From the NCBI RefSeq assembly GCF_018860965.1, contig NZ_JAHKQF010000002.1:372001-436000 (forward strand): a DNA stretch of 64,000 bases, given 5' to 3'. The stretch is from Alteromonas sp. C1M14. Its GTDB lineage: Bacteria > Pseudomonadota > Gammaproteobacteria > Enterobacterales > Alteromonadaceae. Under the pieces are notes generated by a model. It did no database searches and had not been told where the DNA came from. It was given only the letters and a program-made list of their open reading frames with translations. The first letter of the stretch is position 1; each line of letters starts with the position of its first letter. Shown piece after piece: positions 1-9,322 of the stretch. Position numbers and translations under genes: made by a program.

Positions 1-659
1 GGAAACGTTATTTCCCCCTGCAAACAGGCAAAGGATACGAAGCAACGGGGTTCGCTTCATGGTATGGACAAAAATTTCACGGTCACCTGACTTCTAACGG
101 CGAAACCTATGACATGTTCGCCATGACAGCAGCCCATAAAACGCTACCTTTACCAAGCTACGTAAAAGTCACCAATTTAGAAAATGGCAAAACCGCCATC
201 GTTCGGGTTAATGACCGCGGCCCCTTTCACGATAATCGCATTATTGATTTATCTTACGCCGCGGCAAAAAAGCTGGGCTACCATCAAAATGGCACGACTA
301 AAGTCAAATTAGAAGTGATCTATTTCGATGAAAATAATCAGGTTACTGTGGGTAACGGCCCCACGGTTTCTTATCAGCAATACGCGGGGTTAACGCCGCA
401 AACACCGGATGCTGACACTACTGCTAGCGCTGAAGATATTTATATTCAGGTGGCGGCCGTCAGTGATGAAACCCGTGCCCAGTCAGTATCGACCTTATTG
501 TCGAATCTGTATAACGTTCCTGCCATCACTCCCCTTATCGATAATATTTATAAATTACGTTTAGGGCCATTAAGAGATAAGTTTAAAGTGCAACTATTGT
601 TAGAAGACTTAAAGAAAAATGGCTATCCCGGCGCTTATCAAATCCGTGAAAACTTATGA
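1..659 (+). CDS. rlpA: RlpA-family septal ring lytic transglycosylase (5' end outside window)
   Basis: Partial gene. The reading frame is already open at base 3 and its start lies before the window. The visible part begins in the double-psi beta-barrel catalytic domain: a GFASWYG motif, then FHG, SNGE, YDM, AMTAAH and VRVNDRGPF, the family's active-site blocks. An acidic, Thr/Ser-rich linker follows, and then a C-terminal SPOR domain (from about IYIQVAAV to GPLRD) that in this family binds denuded glycan at the division septum. RlpA is an outer-membrane lipoprotein that cleaves peptidoglycan strands lacking stem peptides; its signal peptide and lipobox are not visible here. It sits 168 bp upstream of dacA on the same strand, the order seen in many gammaproteobacteria. 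Confidence 0.93.
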   Translation, partial: KRYFPLQTGKGYEATGFASWYGQKFHGHLTSNGETYDMFAMTAAHKTLPLPSYVKVTNLENGKTAIVRVNDRGPFHDNRIIDLSYAAAKKLGYHQNGTTKVKLEVIYFDENNQVTVGNGPTVSYQQYAGLTPQTPDADTTASAEDIYIQVAAVSDETRAQSVSTLLSNLYNVPAITPLIDNIYKLRLGPLRDKFKVQLLLEDLKKNGYPGAYQIRENL

Positions 660-827
660 ATACTCGCAAAAACGGGCATTCATCGGGTCACATCGCGGGA
701 CTGACGAGGAAATAACAATTCATACTGACATTTACGCTAAACTTTTGCGATAAAACCTAGTCCAACACGAGGGCTTACGTTAAAATTCCTTCTAGTTTGT
801 TTTAAAAAATACGGTACCAATACTCCC

Positions 828-2012
828 ATGTATAAAAATATAAAGTGCGCTAATCCGTCCGTCTTGCTATCCCTTATTTTATCGCTGTTTATTATCAGCT
901 TGGCACCGGCTCGAGCCAACGTTGTTATTCCCCCTGCTCCAAGCGTTGCAGCCGAAGGTTTTGTGCTGATGGATAACGAAACCGGCCAGGTCATTGCTGA
1001 AAAAAATGCTGACATGCAATTGCCCCCTGCCAGTTTAACTAAAATGATGACCTCCTATGTCATTGGTAAAGAACTTGAAGCCGGTAACATCAGCATGGAC
1101 GACATGGTCACCATCTCGGAAAATGCGTGGGCCAAGAATTTCCCCGATTCCTCGAAGATGTTTATCGAAGTGGGTACACAAGTTAAAGTTGAAGACCTTA
1201 TCAAGGGGATCATCATTCAATCTGGTAACGATGCCTGCGTCGCCATGGCCGAACATATTGCTGGCTCTGAAAGCGCTTTTGCCAGTATGATGAATGCCCA
1301 CGCACAAGCGTTAGGTATGACGTCTTCTCACTTTGTAAATAGCCATGGTTTACATGATCCAGACCATTACGTCACGCCTCGTGACATGGCGAAATTGGCC
1401 CAAGCGTTAGTGGCCGAAACCCCCGACATTTATGCTATTTACGGCGAGAAAGAATTTACCTATAACGGCATCAAGCAATATAACCGTAATAGCTTACTAT
1501 GGGATCAAAGCCTGAACGTGGATGGTATCAAAACCGGTCACACTTCCGATGCGGGATACAGCCTGATCACCTCGGCAAAACAAGGTGATATGCGTTTAAT
1601 TTCCGTGGTTATGGGTACCGACAGCGAGCGCGCCCGTAAAGAAGAAAACAAAAAGCTGTTGCGCTACGGTTTTCGTTTCTACGAAACGGTCACTCCCTAC
1701 AAAGCCGGCGACAGCTTTGTTTCTCACCGCATTTACATGGGTGATAGAGAAACCGTAGATCTTGGAATTAATCAATCTACCCCCATTACTATTCCAAGAG
1801 GGCAAGCCGGTAAACTTGAAGCTAACTTTGAATTAGATAAAAAGCTTGAAGCTCCACTTGCCAAAGGCCAAGTTGTTGGCACCTTATATCTCCAGCTCGA
1901 TGGTAGCGACGTGGCTCAATACCCACTCGTTGCCCTCCAGGAAGTCAATGAAGGCGGATTTTTCGACCGCATCGTCGATTACCTCATGCTGCAATTAGGC
2001 TGGGATGAATAA
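828..2012 (+). CDS. dacA: D-alanyl-D-alanine carboxypeptidase (PBP5/6 type)
   Basis: Periplasmic, membrane-anchored serine carboxypeptidase that removes the terminal D-Ala from peptidoglycan pentapeptides. The 394-residue product has a signal peptide ending near residue 30 (cleavage after ARA). It carries all three penicillin-binding motifs: SLTK (S69 nucleophile, K72), SGN (132-134) and KTG (235-237). The C-terminal beta-domain ends in an amphipathic helix (GFFDRIVDYLMLQL) typical of the PBP5 membrane anchor. The length is normal for the family. The ATG at 828 has no strong Shine-Dalgarno sequence, but it is the only start giving a complete signal peptide. A strong terminator hairpin follows at 2038. 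It belongs to the rlpA-dacA-ybeD-lipB-lipA neighbourhood. Confidence 0.96.
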   Translation: MYKNIKCANPSVLLSLILSLFIISLAPARANVVIPPAPSVAAEGFVLMDNETGQVIAEKNADMQLPPASLTKMMTSYVIGKELEAGNISMDDMVTISENAWAKNFPDSSKMFIEVGTQVKVEDLIKGIIIQSGNDACVAMAEHIAGSESAFASMMNAHAQALGMTSSHFVNSHGLHDPDHYVTPRDMAKLAQALVAETPDIYAIYGEKEFTYNGIKQYNRNSLLWDQSLNVDGIKTGHTSDAGYSLITSAKQGDMRLISVVMGTDSERARKEENKKLLRYGFRFYETVTPYKAGDSFVSHRIYMGDRETVDLGINQSTPITIPRGQAGKLEANFELDKKLEAPLAKGQVVGTLYLQLDGSDVAQYPLVALQEVNEGGFFDRIVDYLMLQLGWDE

Positions 2013-2037
2013 AGCCAACATATTTCACTAGTTCAGA

Positions 2038-2070
2038 AACGGCCAGATTGTTATAATCTGGCCGTTTTGT
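2038..2070 (+). terminator. Rho-independent terminator after dacA
   Basis: A perfect 12-bp stem (AACGGCCAGATT with AATCTGGCCGTT) around a 5-base loop, followed by a T-rich tail. It separates dacA from ybeD. Confidence 0.85.
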
Positions 2071-2094
2071 TTAGCTACATGTAAGGATATCTCC

Positions 2095-2358
2095 ATGGAT
2101 ACCCGGTTTGATGAGTTACTGGATTTTCCCTGTTTTCAAACGTTCAAGGTAATGGGCATTGCCCATGACGATTTACCCTCTCACGTCATTGGCTGTCTGC
2201 AAGAACACGCGCCAGGTGATTACTCGCCTACAGTAAAGCCTAGCACCAAGGGTAATTACCACTCGGTGTCGGTTAGCGTACGTGTTACTAGCAAGACCCA
2301 TATGGAAACCATATACAAAGAACTGGCGAAACTGGAATTGGTTCGGGTAGTCCTATAG
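2095..2358 (+). CDS. ybeD: YbeD/DUF493 family protein, putative lipoylation-linked regulator
   Basis: Small 87-residue cytoplasmic protein of the YbeD (DUF493) family. The fold resembles the allosteric regulatory domain of phosphoglycerate dehydrogenase, but the molecular role is not established. Recognisable features are the DELLDFPC-like N-terminus, a central [10 protein letters not shown] strand and the C-terminal MVL-like end (VRVVL). The length is typical for the family. Its stop codon TAG shares one base with the GTG start of lipB, so the two are translationally coupled. This tight link to lipB-lipA is widespread and suggests a role in lipoate metabolism (inference). Confidence 0.9.
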   Translation: MDTRFDELLDFPCFQTFKVMGIAHDDLPSHVIGCLQEHAPGDYSPTVKPSTKGNYHSVSVSVRVTSKTHMETIYKELAKLELVRVVL

Positions 2359-3014
2359 TGGACGTGTTACACAATACGGTAATAGTACGGCAACTCCATC
2401 GCCAAGCTTATTCTCCGGTGTGGCAACGTATGCAGTCATTTACCGACAACCGTACGTCTGCAACCACAGATGAAATATGGTTAGTGGAACATGATCCGGT
2501 GTTTACCCAAGGTCAGGCCGGTAAAGCAGAACATATTCTGATGGCAGGAGACATCCCCATTGTCAATGTGGACCGCGGCGGCCAAGTCACCTATCACGGT
2601 CCAGGGCAACAGGTTATTTATTTGATGCTGGACATTCGACGCCGTAAAATTGGCGTACGCCAACTTGTTAGCGCCATGGAAGATGCCGTGGTTGCCTTAC
2701 TGGCAGAGTATGATATTGACGCCTACCCTAAAAAAGATGCGCCAGGGGTTTACGTGAATGAACAAAAAATTTGTTCCTTAGGATTACGAATACGTCGTGG
2801 CTGCTCATTTCATGGTTTGGCATTAAATGTTAATATGGATCTCACGCCTTTTTCTCGAATTAACCCTTGTGGTTATGCCGGGTTAGAAATGACCGATACA
2901 TCACGTCTGCACGGCCCTGAATCCCTATCTGAAACGGGCCCTGCTCTCACGCATCAACTGCTAAAAAATCTGAGCATTGAGCAGTCTATTTATAAAGAAG
3001 GTTTTGATGAGTAA
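2358..3014 (+). CDS. lipB: Octanoyl-[acyl-carrier-protein]:protein N-octanoyltransferase
   Basis: LipB moves the octanoyl group from acyl-ACP to lipoyl domains, the first step of lipoate synthesis, in the cytoplasm. The 218-residue product has the signature [12 protein letters not shown] (about 73-84), the lysine of the QKICSLG block (K137) and the catalytic cysteine in NPCGYAG (C171). It starts with GTG at the ybeD stop and overlaps the start of lipA by 8 bases, so ybeD, lipB and lipA form one tightly packed operon. Confidence 0.95.
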   Translation: MDVLHNTVIVRQLHRQAYSPVWQRMQSFTDNRTSATTDEIWLVEHDPVFTQGQAGKAEHILMAGDIPIVNVDRGGQVTYHGPGQQVIYLMLDIRRRKIGVRQLVSAMEDAVVALLAEYDIDAYPKKDAPGVYVNEQKICSLGLRIRRGCSFHGLALNVNMDLTPFSRINPCGYAGLEMTDTSRLHGPESLSETGPALTHQLLKNLSIEQSIYKEGFDE

Positions 3015-3969
3015 CGCACGTCCTAAAGCCGGAATAAAACTCCGGGATGATGAAAAAGTAAAACATATTCCTGTCACCATTGTTCCGACAGAGAAAGCCG
3101 AAATGTTGCGCAAGCCATCGTGGATAAAAATTAAGTTACCACGAACAACGGATCGTATCGATTCTATAAAGCAGACCTTACGGAAAAATAAATTACACTC
3201 GGTATGTGAAGAAGCTTCATGTCCGAACCTTGCTGAATGCTTTAATCATGGCACCGCGACGTTCATGATTTTAGGCGATATTTGTACCCGACGCTGTCCG
3301 TTTTGTGATGTCGCTCACGGTAAACCTTTACCCCCAAGTGCTGAAGAGCCGGAAAAACTGGCCCGTACCATCGCTGAAATGAAGCTTAACTATGTGGTTA
3401 TCACCTCTGTGGATCGTGACGATTTGCGAGATGGTGGCGCTCAGCATTTTGTCGATTGTATTAACGCCATTCGAGAACATAGCCCAAGTACGACAATTGA
3501 AGTCTTGGTGCCAGACTTCCGTGGCCGCATGGACCGGGCATTAGAAATATTCAAACAAGGGGTGCCTGATGTGTTTAACCATAACCTTGAAACCATTCCT
3601 CGCTTGTATCGAGAATGTCGTCCAGGCGCCAACTACCAATGGTCATTAGATCTGCTTAAAAAATTCAAAGCTCAGCATCCTGAGGTCAAAACAAAATCGG
3701 GTTTGATGATGGGCATGGGTGAAGAAAACGAAGAGATCCAAGGGGTTCTGCGTGATTTACGTGCACATGGGGTAGATATGTTGACCTTAGGCCAGTATTT
3801 ACAACCTTCTCGTCACCACTACCCAGTAAAACGCTATGTACATCCTGACGAATTTGATGCCCTTGGCGACTACGCAAAAGACATCGGCTTTGTTCATGCC
3901 GCATGCGGACCTATGGTGAGATCAAGCTATCATGCTGATCAACAAGCTGCCGGTAAAGAAGTTAAATAA
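3007..3969 (+). CDS. lipA: Lipoyl synthase (radical SAM)
   Basis: LipA inserts two sulfurs into octanoyl groups on lipoyl domains. The 320-residue product has the auxiliary-cluster cysteines C67, C72 and C78 ([12 protein letters not shown]), which donate sulfur, and the radical-SAM triad C93, C97, C100 (CTRRCPFC). The conserved RSSYHA C-terminal motif supplies the serine ligand of the auxiliary cluster. The frame is open 30 bases further upstream to a TTG, but I chose ATG 3007 because AAGAAGG lies just before it and this gives the family's normal N-terminus. It overlaps lipB by 8 bases. A strong terminator follows. Confidence 0.96.
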   Translation: MSNARPKAGIKLRDDEKVKHIPVTIVPTEKAEMLRKPSWIKIKLPRTTDRIDSIKQTLRKNKLHSVCEEASCPNLAECFNHGTATFMILGDICTRRCPFCDVAHGKPLPPSAEEPEKLARTIAEMKLNYVVITSVDRDDLRDGGAQHFVDCINAIREHSPSTTIEVLVPDFRGRMDRALEIFKQGVPDVFNHNLETIPRLYRECRPGANYQWSLDLLKKFKAQHPEVKTKSGLMMGMGEENEEIQGVLRDLRAHGVDMLTLGQYLQPSRHHYPVKRYVHPDEFDALGDYAKDIGFVHAACGPMVRSSYHADQQAAGKEVK

Positions 3970-3989
3970 ATCCAGTCAATGATACCTCT

Positions 3990-4038
3990 AACGGGTTGAT
4001 AGCCAGCCAAACAGGGCTAGTTATCAACCCGTTTTTTC
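3990..4038 (+). terminator. Rho-independent terminator after lipA
   Basis: A perfect 12-bp stem (AACGGGTTGATA with TATCAACCCGTT) around a 20-base loop, followed by a run of T. It ends the ybeD-lipB-lipA transcript. Confidence 0.82.
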
Positions 4039-4149
4039 TTCTCTCTACGTCCACGTCTCCATAAAATAAGATAACGCCCTCGGTATTAATCTCCTTGTGG
4101 ATGACTTGCGTCACCAGGCTGTTACAATACGGCGCAAAAAGGAGCCCTC

Positions 4150-5157
4150 ATGAAAAAGCATATTTATATCGCCTATACAGGTGGTACCATTGGCATGAAA
4201 CCTTCAACTCAAGGGTATGTGCCCGCGCCTGGCTTTCTTGGGGATACACTGGCTAAGATGCCTGAATTTCATCGCGCCGAGATGCCTAATTTCACCCTTC
4301 ATGAATATGACGATCTTATCGATTCTTCCGATATGGCACCTTCTCATTGGCAACTGATTGCCAATGACATTGCACAAAACTACAATAAGTATGACGGCTT
4401 TATTATTCTTCATGGCACAGACACCATGGCGTACACGGCGTCAGCGTTAAGCTTTATGCTTGAGAACTTGTCAAAGCCAGTGATAGTGACGGGATCTCAA
4501 ATTCCCCTCGCAGAATTACGCTCTGATGGTCAGGTAAACCTATTAAATGCCTTATACGTGGCGGCTAACTATCCCATCGCCGAAGTCAGTTTATTTTTTA
4601 ACAATCGCTTACTGCGAGGGAACCGCAGTCGCAAAGTGGATGCAGACGGCTTTAACGCCTTTGATTCCCCTAACTTTCCCCCATTGCTGGAAGCGGGAAT
4701 CAACATTCGTTTGCGCGCTGGAGAACTCGCGCTTTCCAGCAATCTGCCGCTAACCGTCGCCACAGTAACGTCCCAACCCATCGGATTAGTCAGTCTTTAT
4801 CCGGGTATTGCACCAGAAGTTATTAAAAATACGTTACAGCAACCAGTTAACGCGCTTATTTTACTAAGCTATGGCGTGGGTAACGCCCCGCAACAAAGCG
4901 CCCTTCTGGCCCAACTGAAATACGCAGAACAACGGGATATTGTGGTACTCAACTGTACTCAATGCCTACGGGGAAGAGTGAACATGGGCGGCTATGCCAC
5001 CGGCAACAATTTAAAAGAAGCCGGTGTCTTGTCTGGTCGCGATATGACCCCTGAAGCGGCGTTAGCCAAATTACACTACCTGTTAAGTCAATCACTGAGT
5101 ATTGATGAATTAAAAACCCAACTCATATCAAATTTGCGCGGCGAACTAAGCGCTTAG
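4150..5157 (+). CDS. ansA: Type I (cytoplasmic) L-asparaginase
   Basis: Hydrolyses L-asparagine to aspartate and ammonia. At 335 residues it matches cytoplasmic AnsA, and it has no signal peptide, unlike periplasmic AnsB. Motifs: YTGGTIG near the N-terminus (nucleophilic Thr), HGTDTMAYTAS (second catalytic Thr-Asp pair) and NCTQCLRGRVNMGGYATG of the AnsA subgroup. The start has AAAAAGGAG just upstream. DUF2797 gene 5173-6012 follows after 15 bases on the same strand and is probably co-transcribed. Confidence 0.94.
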   Translation: MKKHIYIAYTGGTIGMKPSTQGYVPAPGFLGDTLAKMPEFHRAEMPNFTLHEYDDLIDSSDMAPSHWQLIANDIAQNYNKYDGFIILHGTDTMAYTASALSFMLENLSKPVIVTGSQIPLAELRSDGQVNLLNALYVAANYPIAEVSLFFNNRLLRGNRSRKVDADGFNAFDSPNFPPLLEAGINIRLRAGELALSSNLPLTVATVTSQPIGLVSLYPGIAPEVIKNTLQQPVNALILLSYGVGNAPQQSALLAQLKYAEQRDIVVLNCTQCLRGRVNMGGYATGNNLKEAGVLSGRDMTPEAALAKLHYLLSQSLSIDELKTQLISNLRGELSA

Positions 5158-5172
5158 GAAAACAACACCACT

Positions 5173-6012
5173 ATGACAGAACGAACAGGCGAATTACGTA
5201 AAATGCAGGTGAGTGCAGATGATACTCACCTAGTCCAGTATCACTTACCGCTAGGTAATGAACTCGTTCACATGAACGAACTTATTGGTCACACCATTAC
5301 CGTCACCGCGTTAGGTGAAATTCGGTGTGTACATTGCGACAAAAAAACCAACAAGAGTTTTAACCAAGGTTATTGCTACCGCTGCCTTATCACCCTTGCC
5401 CAATGCGATAGTTGTATCATCAAGCCGGAAAAGTGTCATTACCACGAAGGCACATGCAGAGAGCCAGAATGGGGAGAAAAATACTGTTTTAGTGAACATT
5501 ATGTGTATTTGGCCAATACCGGTAACTTAAAAATCGGTATCACCCGTCACATCAGTGAGACAGTATCTAGTCGGTGGATGGATCAGGGAGCAACCCAAGC
5601 ATTAATATTTTTAAAGGTGAAAGATCGCCTTACCAGTGGACAGGTAGAAATGCTCTGTAAGGCGCATATTGGTGATAAAACAAACTGGCGCACCATGTTA
5701 AAAGGCAAGCCTGAGGAGCAAGATTTACTGAGTGTGAAAAAGGCACTGCTAGACGACATCGCGGCGCCTCTTGCCCAGCTCCAAGCGTCCCAAGGGGAGG
5801 ATGCCGTATCGTTCGTGGATAGCCGCCCCGTTGATATCACGTTTCCTGTACTCCAGTACCCTGAAAAAGTTAAGTCGATAAACTTAGACAAAACCCCTTC
5901 ATTTAGCGGTCGTTTGTTGGGTATTAAAGGGCAATATTTGTTACTCGATGATGACCGAGTTATTAACATTAGAAAATATGCCGGTTATCAGGCGACACTT
6001 AGTGTGGACTAA
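5173..6012 (+). CDS. DUF2797 family protein
   Basis: Conserved 279-residue protein of the DUF2797 family, with no established function. The N-terminal half is cysteine-rich: CVHCDKK, YCYRC, CDSC, then KCHYH and GTCREPEWGE, and is likely to bind zinc. The next block, HYVYLANTGNLKIGITR, resembles the GIY-YIG nuclease core pattern (YVY near GN-KIGITR); I regard a GIY-YIG relationship as inference only. The C-terminus (DDRVINIRKYAGY) is typical of the family. It lies 15 bp after ansA, whose operon it probably shares, and converges with the minus-strand genes that end at 6029. Confidence 0.82.
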   Translation: MTERTGELRKMQVSADDTHLVQYHLPLGNELVHMNELIGHTITVTALGEIRCVHCDKKTNKSFNQGYCYRCLITLAQCDSCIIKPEKCHYHEGTCREPEWGEKYCFSEHYVYLANTGNLKIGITRHISETVSSRWMDQGATQALIFLKVKDRLTSGQVEMLCKAHIGDKTNWRTMLKGKPEEQDLLSVKKALLDDIAAPLAQLQASQGEDAVSFVDSRPVDITFPVLQYPEKVKSINLDKTPSFSGRLLGIKGQYLLLDDDRVINIRKYAGYQATLSVD

Positions 6013-6028
6013 GGGCGCCTCGATACAT

Positions 6029-6247
6029 TTAACGACATTCTTCGCCGTACATCTCTCGGGCAAGATCATCTAGGCGAGCTGCGGTGTCATCAAAACCGCT
6101 ATTGGCATACCGATAGCGGATAACAACATGACTTGCACTTCGCCCCCGTTTCACCCGAATATCTTCGGCATCAAAATACTTTACCGTATTAAGAAAACGG
6201 TATGCCACCGGTTCGGAAGGAAACACATATTCAATTTGCACTTGCAT
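6029..6247 (-). CDS. Small conserved hypothetical protein, last gene of DUF349 operon
   Basis: A 72-residue product that I do not recognise. It is rich in aromatic and charged residues and has no signal peptide or membrane segment. The pattern (VQIEYVFPSE, then VKYFDAEDIRVKRG, then VVIRYRY) suggests a small alpha/beta fold. Its ATG overlaps the TGA of the DUF349 gene (TGATG arrangement), which supports translation as the distal gene of that operon. Confidence 0.62.
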   Translation of the reverse strand: MQVQIEYVFPSEPVAYRFLNTVKYFDAEDIRVKRGRSASHVVIRYRYANSGFDDTAARLDDLAREMYGEECR

Positions 6248-9042
6248 CAGTGTAATGCCACTAACAGAGCCGGTTGCGACTTCACTTCATCTAAAACCAC
6301 ATTCAGCCGAGCAACCTCATCTTGGGAAGGTTGGCCATAGGCTAACCACGCGGATAAGCCTTCAGATAGAGTTAGCGCCTCGCCACGTTCCATTTTATCG
6401 CTTAACATGGCCAGTTGTACCTGCTGCCTGCTACCCGCTTCAGCTTGTGGGCTAGGTAAACCAGTAAGAATTTCTAACACAGTTGCATACCAACTTCGTG
6501 TTCGATTTTCATCCGGTTTACCGACGCGAATGATTTGCTGCCAGTTTTTGCCTATTTCCCGCCATTGCGATATAGACTCAACCTCATTGTTGTCTACCCA
6601 TGCGCTGATAAGTTGCTGCAACTGGGAAAGTTGTTGTTGTTTACTCGCTTGCTTTTGGTTTTCCTTGCCATTAGCAACCGCCAATCGCAGTTTAGCGATG
6701 CGTTTTTCTAATCCTGAACGTTTTGCTTTGGGCAAGGCTTCCATTTTCGTGACAACGTCTAAGATCACCGTTTCCACATCCATGGCGTTATTATTTACCT
6801 CAATCGCATCAAGCTTGGCTATAAGTGCCTGAACCTGTTCATCATCTTGTTGCTGTTCGGCTTGTCGGCGAGACTTTAAACCGTCAAATATGGCATCATT
6901 GGTTTCTTTAAACACCTGCCATAGTTTTGTTTCATAGCGTCGCCCTGCATTGCCAATCTTTTTCCAGGCTTGCTGCAATTGTTTCGCTTGGGTGCCTTTG
7001 TCTTCGCTATCCTGGTTTTCTAATAACGCTTTTGCCTGTTTAATGATAGCTTGTTTTTGTTCCCGGTTTTTCCCATACCATTGGTTAATGCATTCTTGTA
7101 TTGGCGTTAATGTATTTAACCATTGGATTTTAAGTTCCTCGTACTGGCTTTTATCCACCGCCCCGGCATCTCGCCACTGCACTTTCAATTTTTCGACTTG
7201 CTTGGCCAGGGCACCAAGATCATCAACCTCAGTATCTAACGAACCGAGCGTTGCAATAAGGGCTTCCCGATGACGTACGTTTTGTTCACGTACTTTTTCC
7301 TGCTCAGCATAAAAGGCTCGGCAAGGTGCAAATGCTTGTTCAAGTGCCTCATCGAAAGCCACGTCTTGTTCATCTTTATCCATCCCCGCAGAAAGGGACT
7401 GCCATTGCTGACGCAGCAACTTAATTGTTTCACTTCGTTGGGCGATATCAGCGGCGGGTTCTGCCGCTAGGGTTTGCGCCTGGTTAAGCAGTGCAGGTTT
7501 GCGCGGCGCCGCCAAATAGCTCTGCCAACCTTCAAGATGGGAAATGTCGTCTTTGATTTGCGCAAATCGACGCTCGAGTTTTCCTTGGCCCACCTCATCC
7601 ATTTCGTTATACAGGCTTTCTAAGTCGCGAAAACGCCCCATTGCGCTACGAAAACGCCCCTTATCAAGCAAACTGGTGATAATGGACAGGAGTCGACGAC
7701 AAGCTTTTAGCGACTGTTCCCGTTTGGCATCCGTTGCATGATTAAGGCTTTTAACTTGCTTTTCCACCCGATTCCAGCGCTTTTTCCAATCCGTAGGCAA
7801 GGTATCAAGCAGCGATGTATCGTTACGCCATTGCTGTTTTATTGAAGTGAAGGCCTGGACAATATCAGCCTCGGCATTGGCTTCAATTTTTGCACCTAAT
7901 GCTTCCGCTTCAACCAAGAAATGGTGCACACGCTTACCAATTTGTTGCTGGGCTGAGAACCGCTCAAGGCGAGAAGCCAGTGCTAAAATGGCGGTCTTTA
8001 ACGTCGTGTAGTGTTGAGCACTCACCGAGGTTTCAAATTGAGGTAAATGATCTTCAAGTTCACGTACCTGGTCGTTGATCCCTTCAACCTCAGCCAATGT
8101 TGCCTCGCACAGGCGTTCTTGATACAACCAAGACACTTTTTCCTGCGCGCTTTGGCATTTTTGTTGAGCTTCGCTGTACTGGGCATGCAGCCGTTGTTTG
8201 GCTTGCTGAGCGTCCCATTTTTCTTTTACTTGATCACAATGGCCATGGGCTTTCTGCATCAAGCGATGATATTTTTCTTCAAAGGCAAGCTTTTTATCCG
8301 CTGACAAGACAGGGAAATCTTGTTGCAACAGGTTAAATTGAGCTTCATATTCGGCAATACGTGCAGCGACATCTTGATAGTCAAGTTTACTGGTTACCGC
8401 CTGTAATTTAGACAACAACAAGGTGGTGTCTTTTTCCACTTCAATGGGCTTTTCTTTTTTCAGCTTTAATTCAACCAAGCGGTTTTCCAGCTGTGTTTTT
8501 ACCCCTGCCTCATTGGTTTTTTTAAGTAACCGATTCAGCACAGCTTCGTCGGACTCATTGGCTATAATATGAGCTTGTATTGCGGGAGAAGCGAAATTAA
8601 CAAAGTATTGTTGCGTAAAGTCCCCCTTCGCCGCCTTTTCTAGCAAGGTAAGAATAACGTCATCGGCGAGACTTTTTGCCACCGGGCTTTGTAGAATTTT
8701 TCTAACCAGTTCCACCGGCGCTTGTTTTACCAAATATTCACTCAGCTCATGGAGTGGAATTTGATCGTTATGGTTATTCAATAATGCATTTTCTACATAC
8801 TGATTCGCTTTACGACGCAATTGGGCATCTTTGGCTATTTGCGACATTTTTAACCATAGCGCAAAGGAATCGAGCTTTTCTAACGCGGCGATACTCACTG
8901 ACGCACTTTCGTCATTAAACGCCAACTCGTGTAATACCGATTTTTCGTTGCCTTTATCCGGAGATAGGTTAGCAATGGCTAAAATACGCTTTTGCGGATC
9001 ACGATGTGAATACGCAGGGGAAAATATACGACTAAATATCAT
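6247..9042 (-). CDS. DUF349 domain protein, long coiled-coil (931 aa)
   Basis: Large cytoplasmic protein with no signal peptide or membrane segment, dominated by Gln/Lys/Glu-rich helices expected to form coiled coils. It contains several DUF349-like repeats, recognisable by W-(K/R) cores such as KEKWDAQ, KQQWRND, RQQWQSL, KVQWRDAG, LQQAWKKIG and WREIGKNWQQI. The N-terminal ~200 residues look like a helical HEAT-like array (alternating ILAIANLS, ALEKLDSFALW, VILTLLEKAAKG). DUF349 proteins are widespread in gammaproteobacteria but their biochemical role is not established. The gene overlaps the yeaC-like gene by 11 bases and the small downstream gene by 1 base, so it is the core of a compact operon. 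Confidence 0.82.
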   Translation of the reverse strand: MIFSRIFSPAYSHRDPQKRILAIANLSPDKGNEKSVLHELAFNDESASVSIAALEKLDSFALWLKMSQIAKDAQLRRKANQYVENALLNNHNDQIPLHELSEYLVKQAPVELVRKILQSPVAKSLADDVILTLLEKAAKGDFTQQYFVNFASPAIQAHIIANESDEAVLNRLLKKTNEAGVKTQLENRLVELKLKKEKPIEVEKDTTLLLSKLQAVTSKLDYQDVAARIAEYEAQFNLLQQDFPVLSADKKLAFEEKYHRLMQKAHGHCDQVKEKWDAQQAKQRLHAQYSEAQQKCQSAQEKVSWLYQERLCEATLAEVEGINDQVRELEDHLPQFETSVSAQHYTTLKTAILALASRLERFSAQQQIGKRVHHFLVEAEALGAKIEANAEADIVQAFTSIKQQWRNDTSLLDTLPTDWKKRWNRVEKQVKSLNHATDAKREQSLKACRRLLSIITSLLDKGRFRSAMGRFRDLESLYNEMDEVGQGKLERRFAQIKDDISHLEGWQSYLAAPRKPALLNQAQTLAAEPAADIAQRSETIKLLRQQWQSLSAGMDKDEQDVAFDEALEQAFAPCRAFYAEQEKVREQNVRHREALIATLGSLDTEVDDLGALAKQVEKLKVQWRDAGAVDKSQYEELKIQWLNTLTPIQECINQWYGKNREQKQAIIKQAKALLENQDSEDKGTQAKQLQQAWKKIGNAGRRYETKLWQVFKETNDAIFDGLKSRRQAEQQQDDEQVQALIAKLDAIEVNNNAMDVETVILDVVTKMEALPKAKRSGLEKRIAKLRLAVANGKENQKQASKQQQLSQLQQLISAWVDNNEVESISQWREIGKNWQQIIRVGKPDENRTRSWYATVLEILTGLPSPQAEAGSRQQVQLAMLSDKMERGEALTLSEGLSAWLAYGQPSQDEVARLNVVLDEVKSQPALLVALH

Positions 9043-9322
9043 CCTGTTTAAACCGGGCTATACTGTTAGTGTCCTGTTCCGGATTCAATGCTTCGCGGAA
9101 CTCTCTTTTACTCTTATGCACAATCTCACCTTTATCATTTACGGTCATGTGCTCAGAGGACTTCTCGATTTTGGACTGATAAAGTAAAACAGCCTGCATA
9201 GAGCTTTCTCGCTGTTCTTCAGACAGCACTGTACCGTCGGGCCATTTTCCCGTTTCTACTGCTTGACGCAAACGGGCATAAACCGTTGGTGTCATCGCCG
9301 CTAATAACGCATCTATATTCAT
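9032..9322 (-). CDS. yeaC: YeaC/DUF1315 family protein
   Basis: A 96-residue cytoplasmic protein with the DUF1315 signature: MTPTVYARLRQAVETGKWPDG followed by LSEEQRESSMQAVLLYQ, and a KGEIVHKSKRE block. The function is unknown. The C-terminal 11 codons are low-complexity and polar. Its start overlaps the stop of the zinc-ribbon gene by 4 bases (ATGA), and its end overlaps the DUF349 gene by 11 bases. Linkage with DUF349 is the only functional clue. Confidence 0.85.
   Translation of the reverse strand: MNIDALLAAMTPTVYARLRQAVETGKWPDGTVLSEEQRESSMQAVLLYQSKIEKSSEHMTVNDKGEIVHKSKREFREALNPEQDTNSIARFKQDDI

Noticed and set aside
2977-3969. lipA starting at TTG 2977
   Set aside because: It lies inside lipB without a ribosome-binding site; ATG 3007 has AAGAAGG just upstream.
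6407-6832. 141-codon plus-strand open frame
   Set aside because: Antisense shadow of the DUF349 gene, rich in Ser/Cys/Leu as expected from its reverse complement; no ribosome-binding site.
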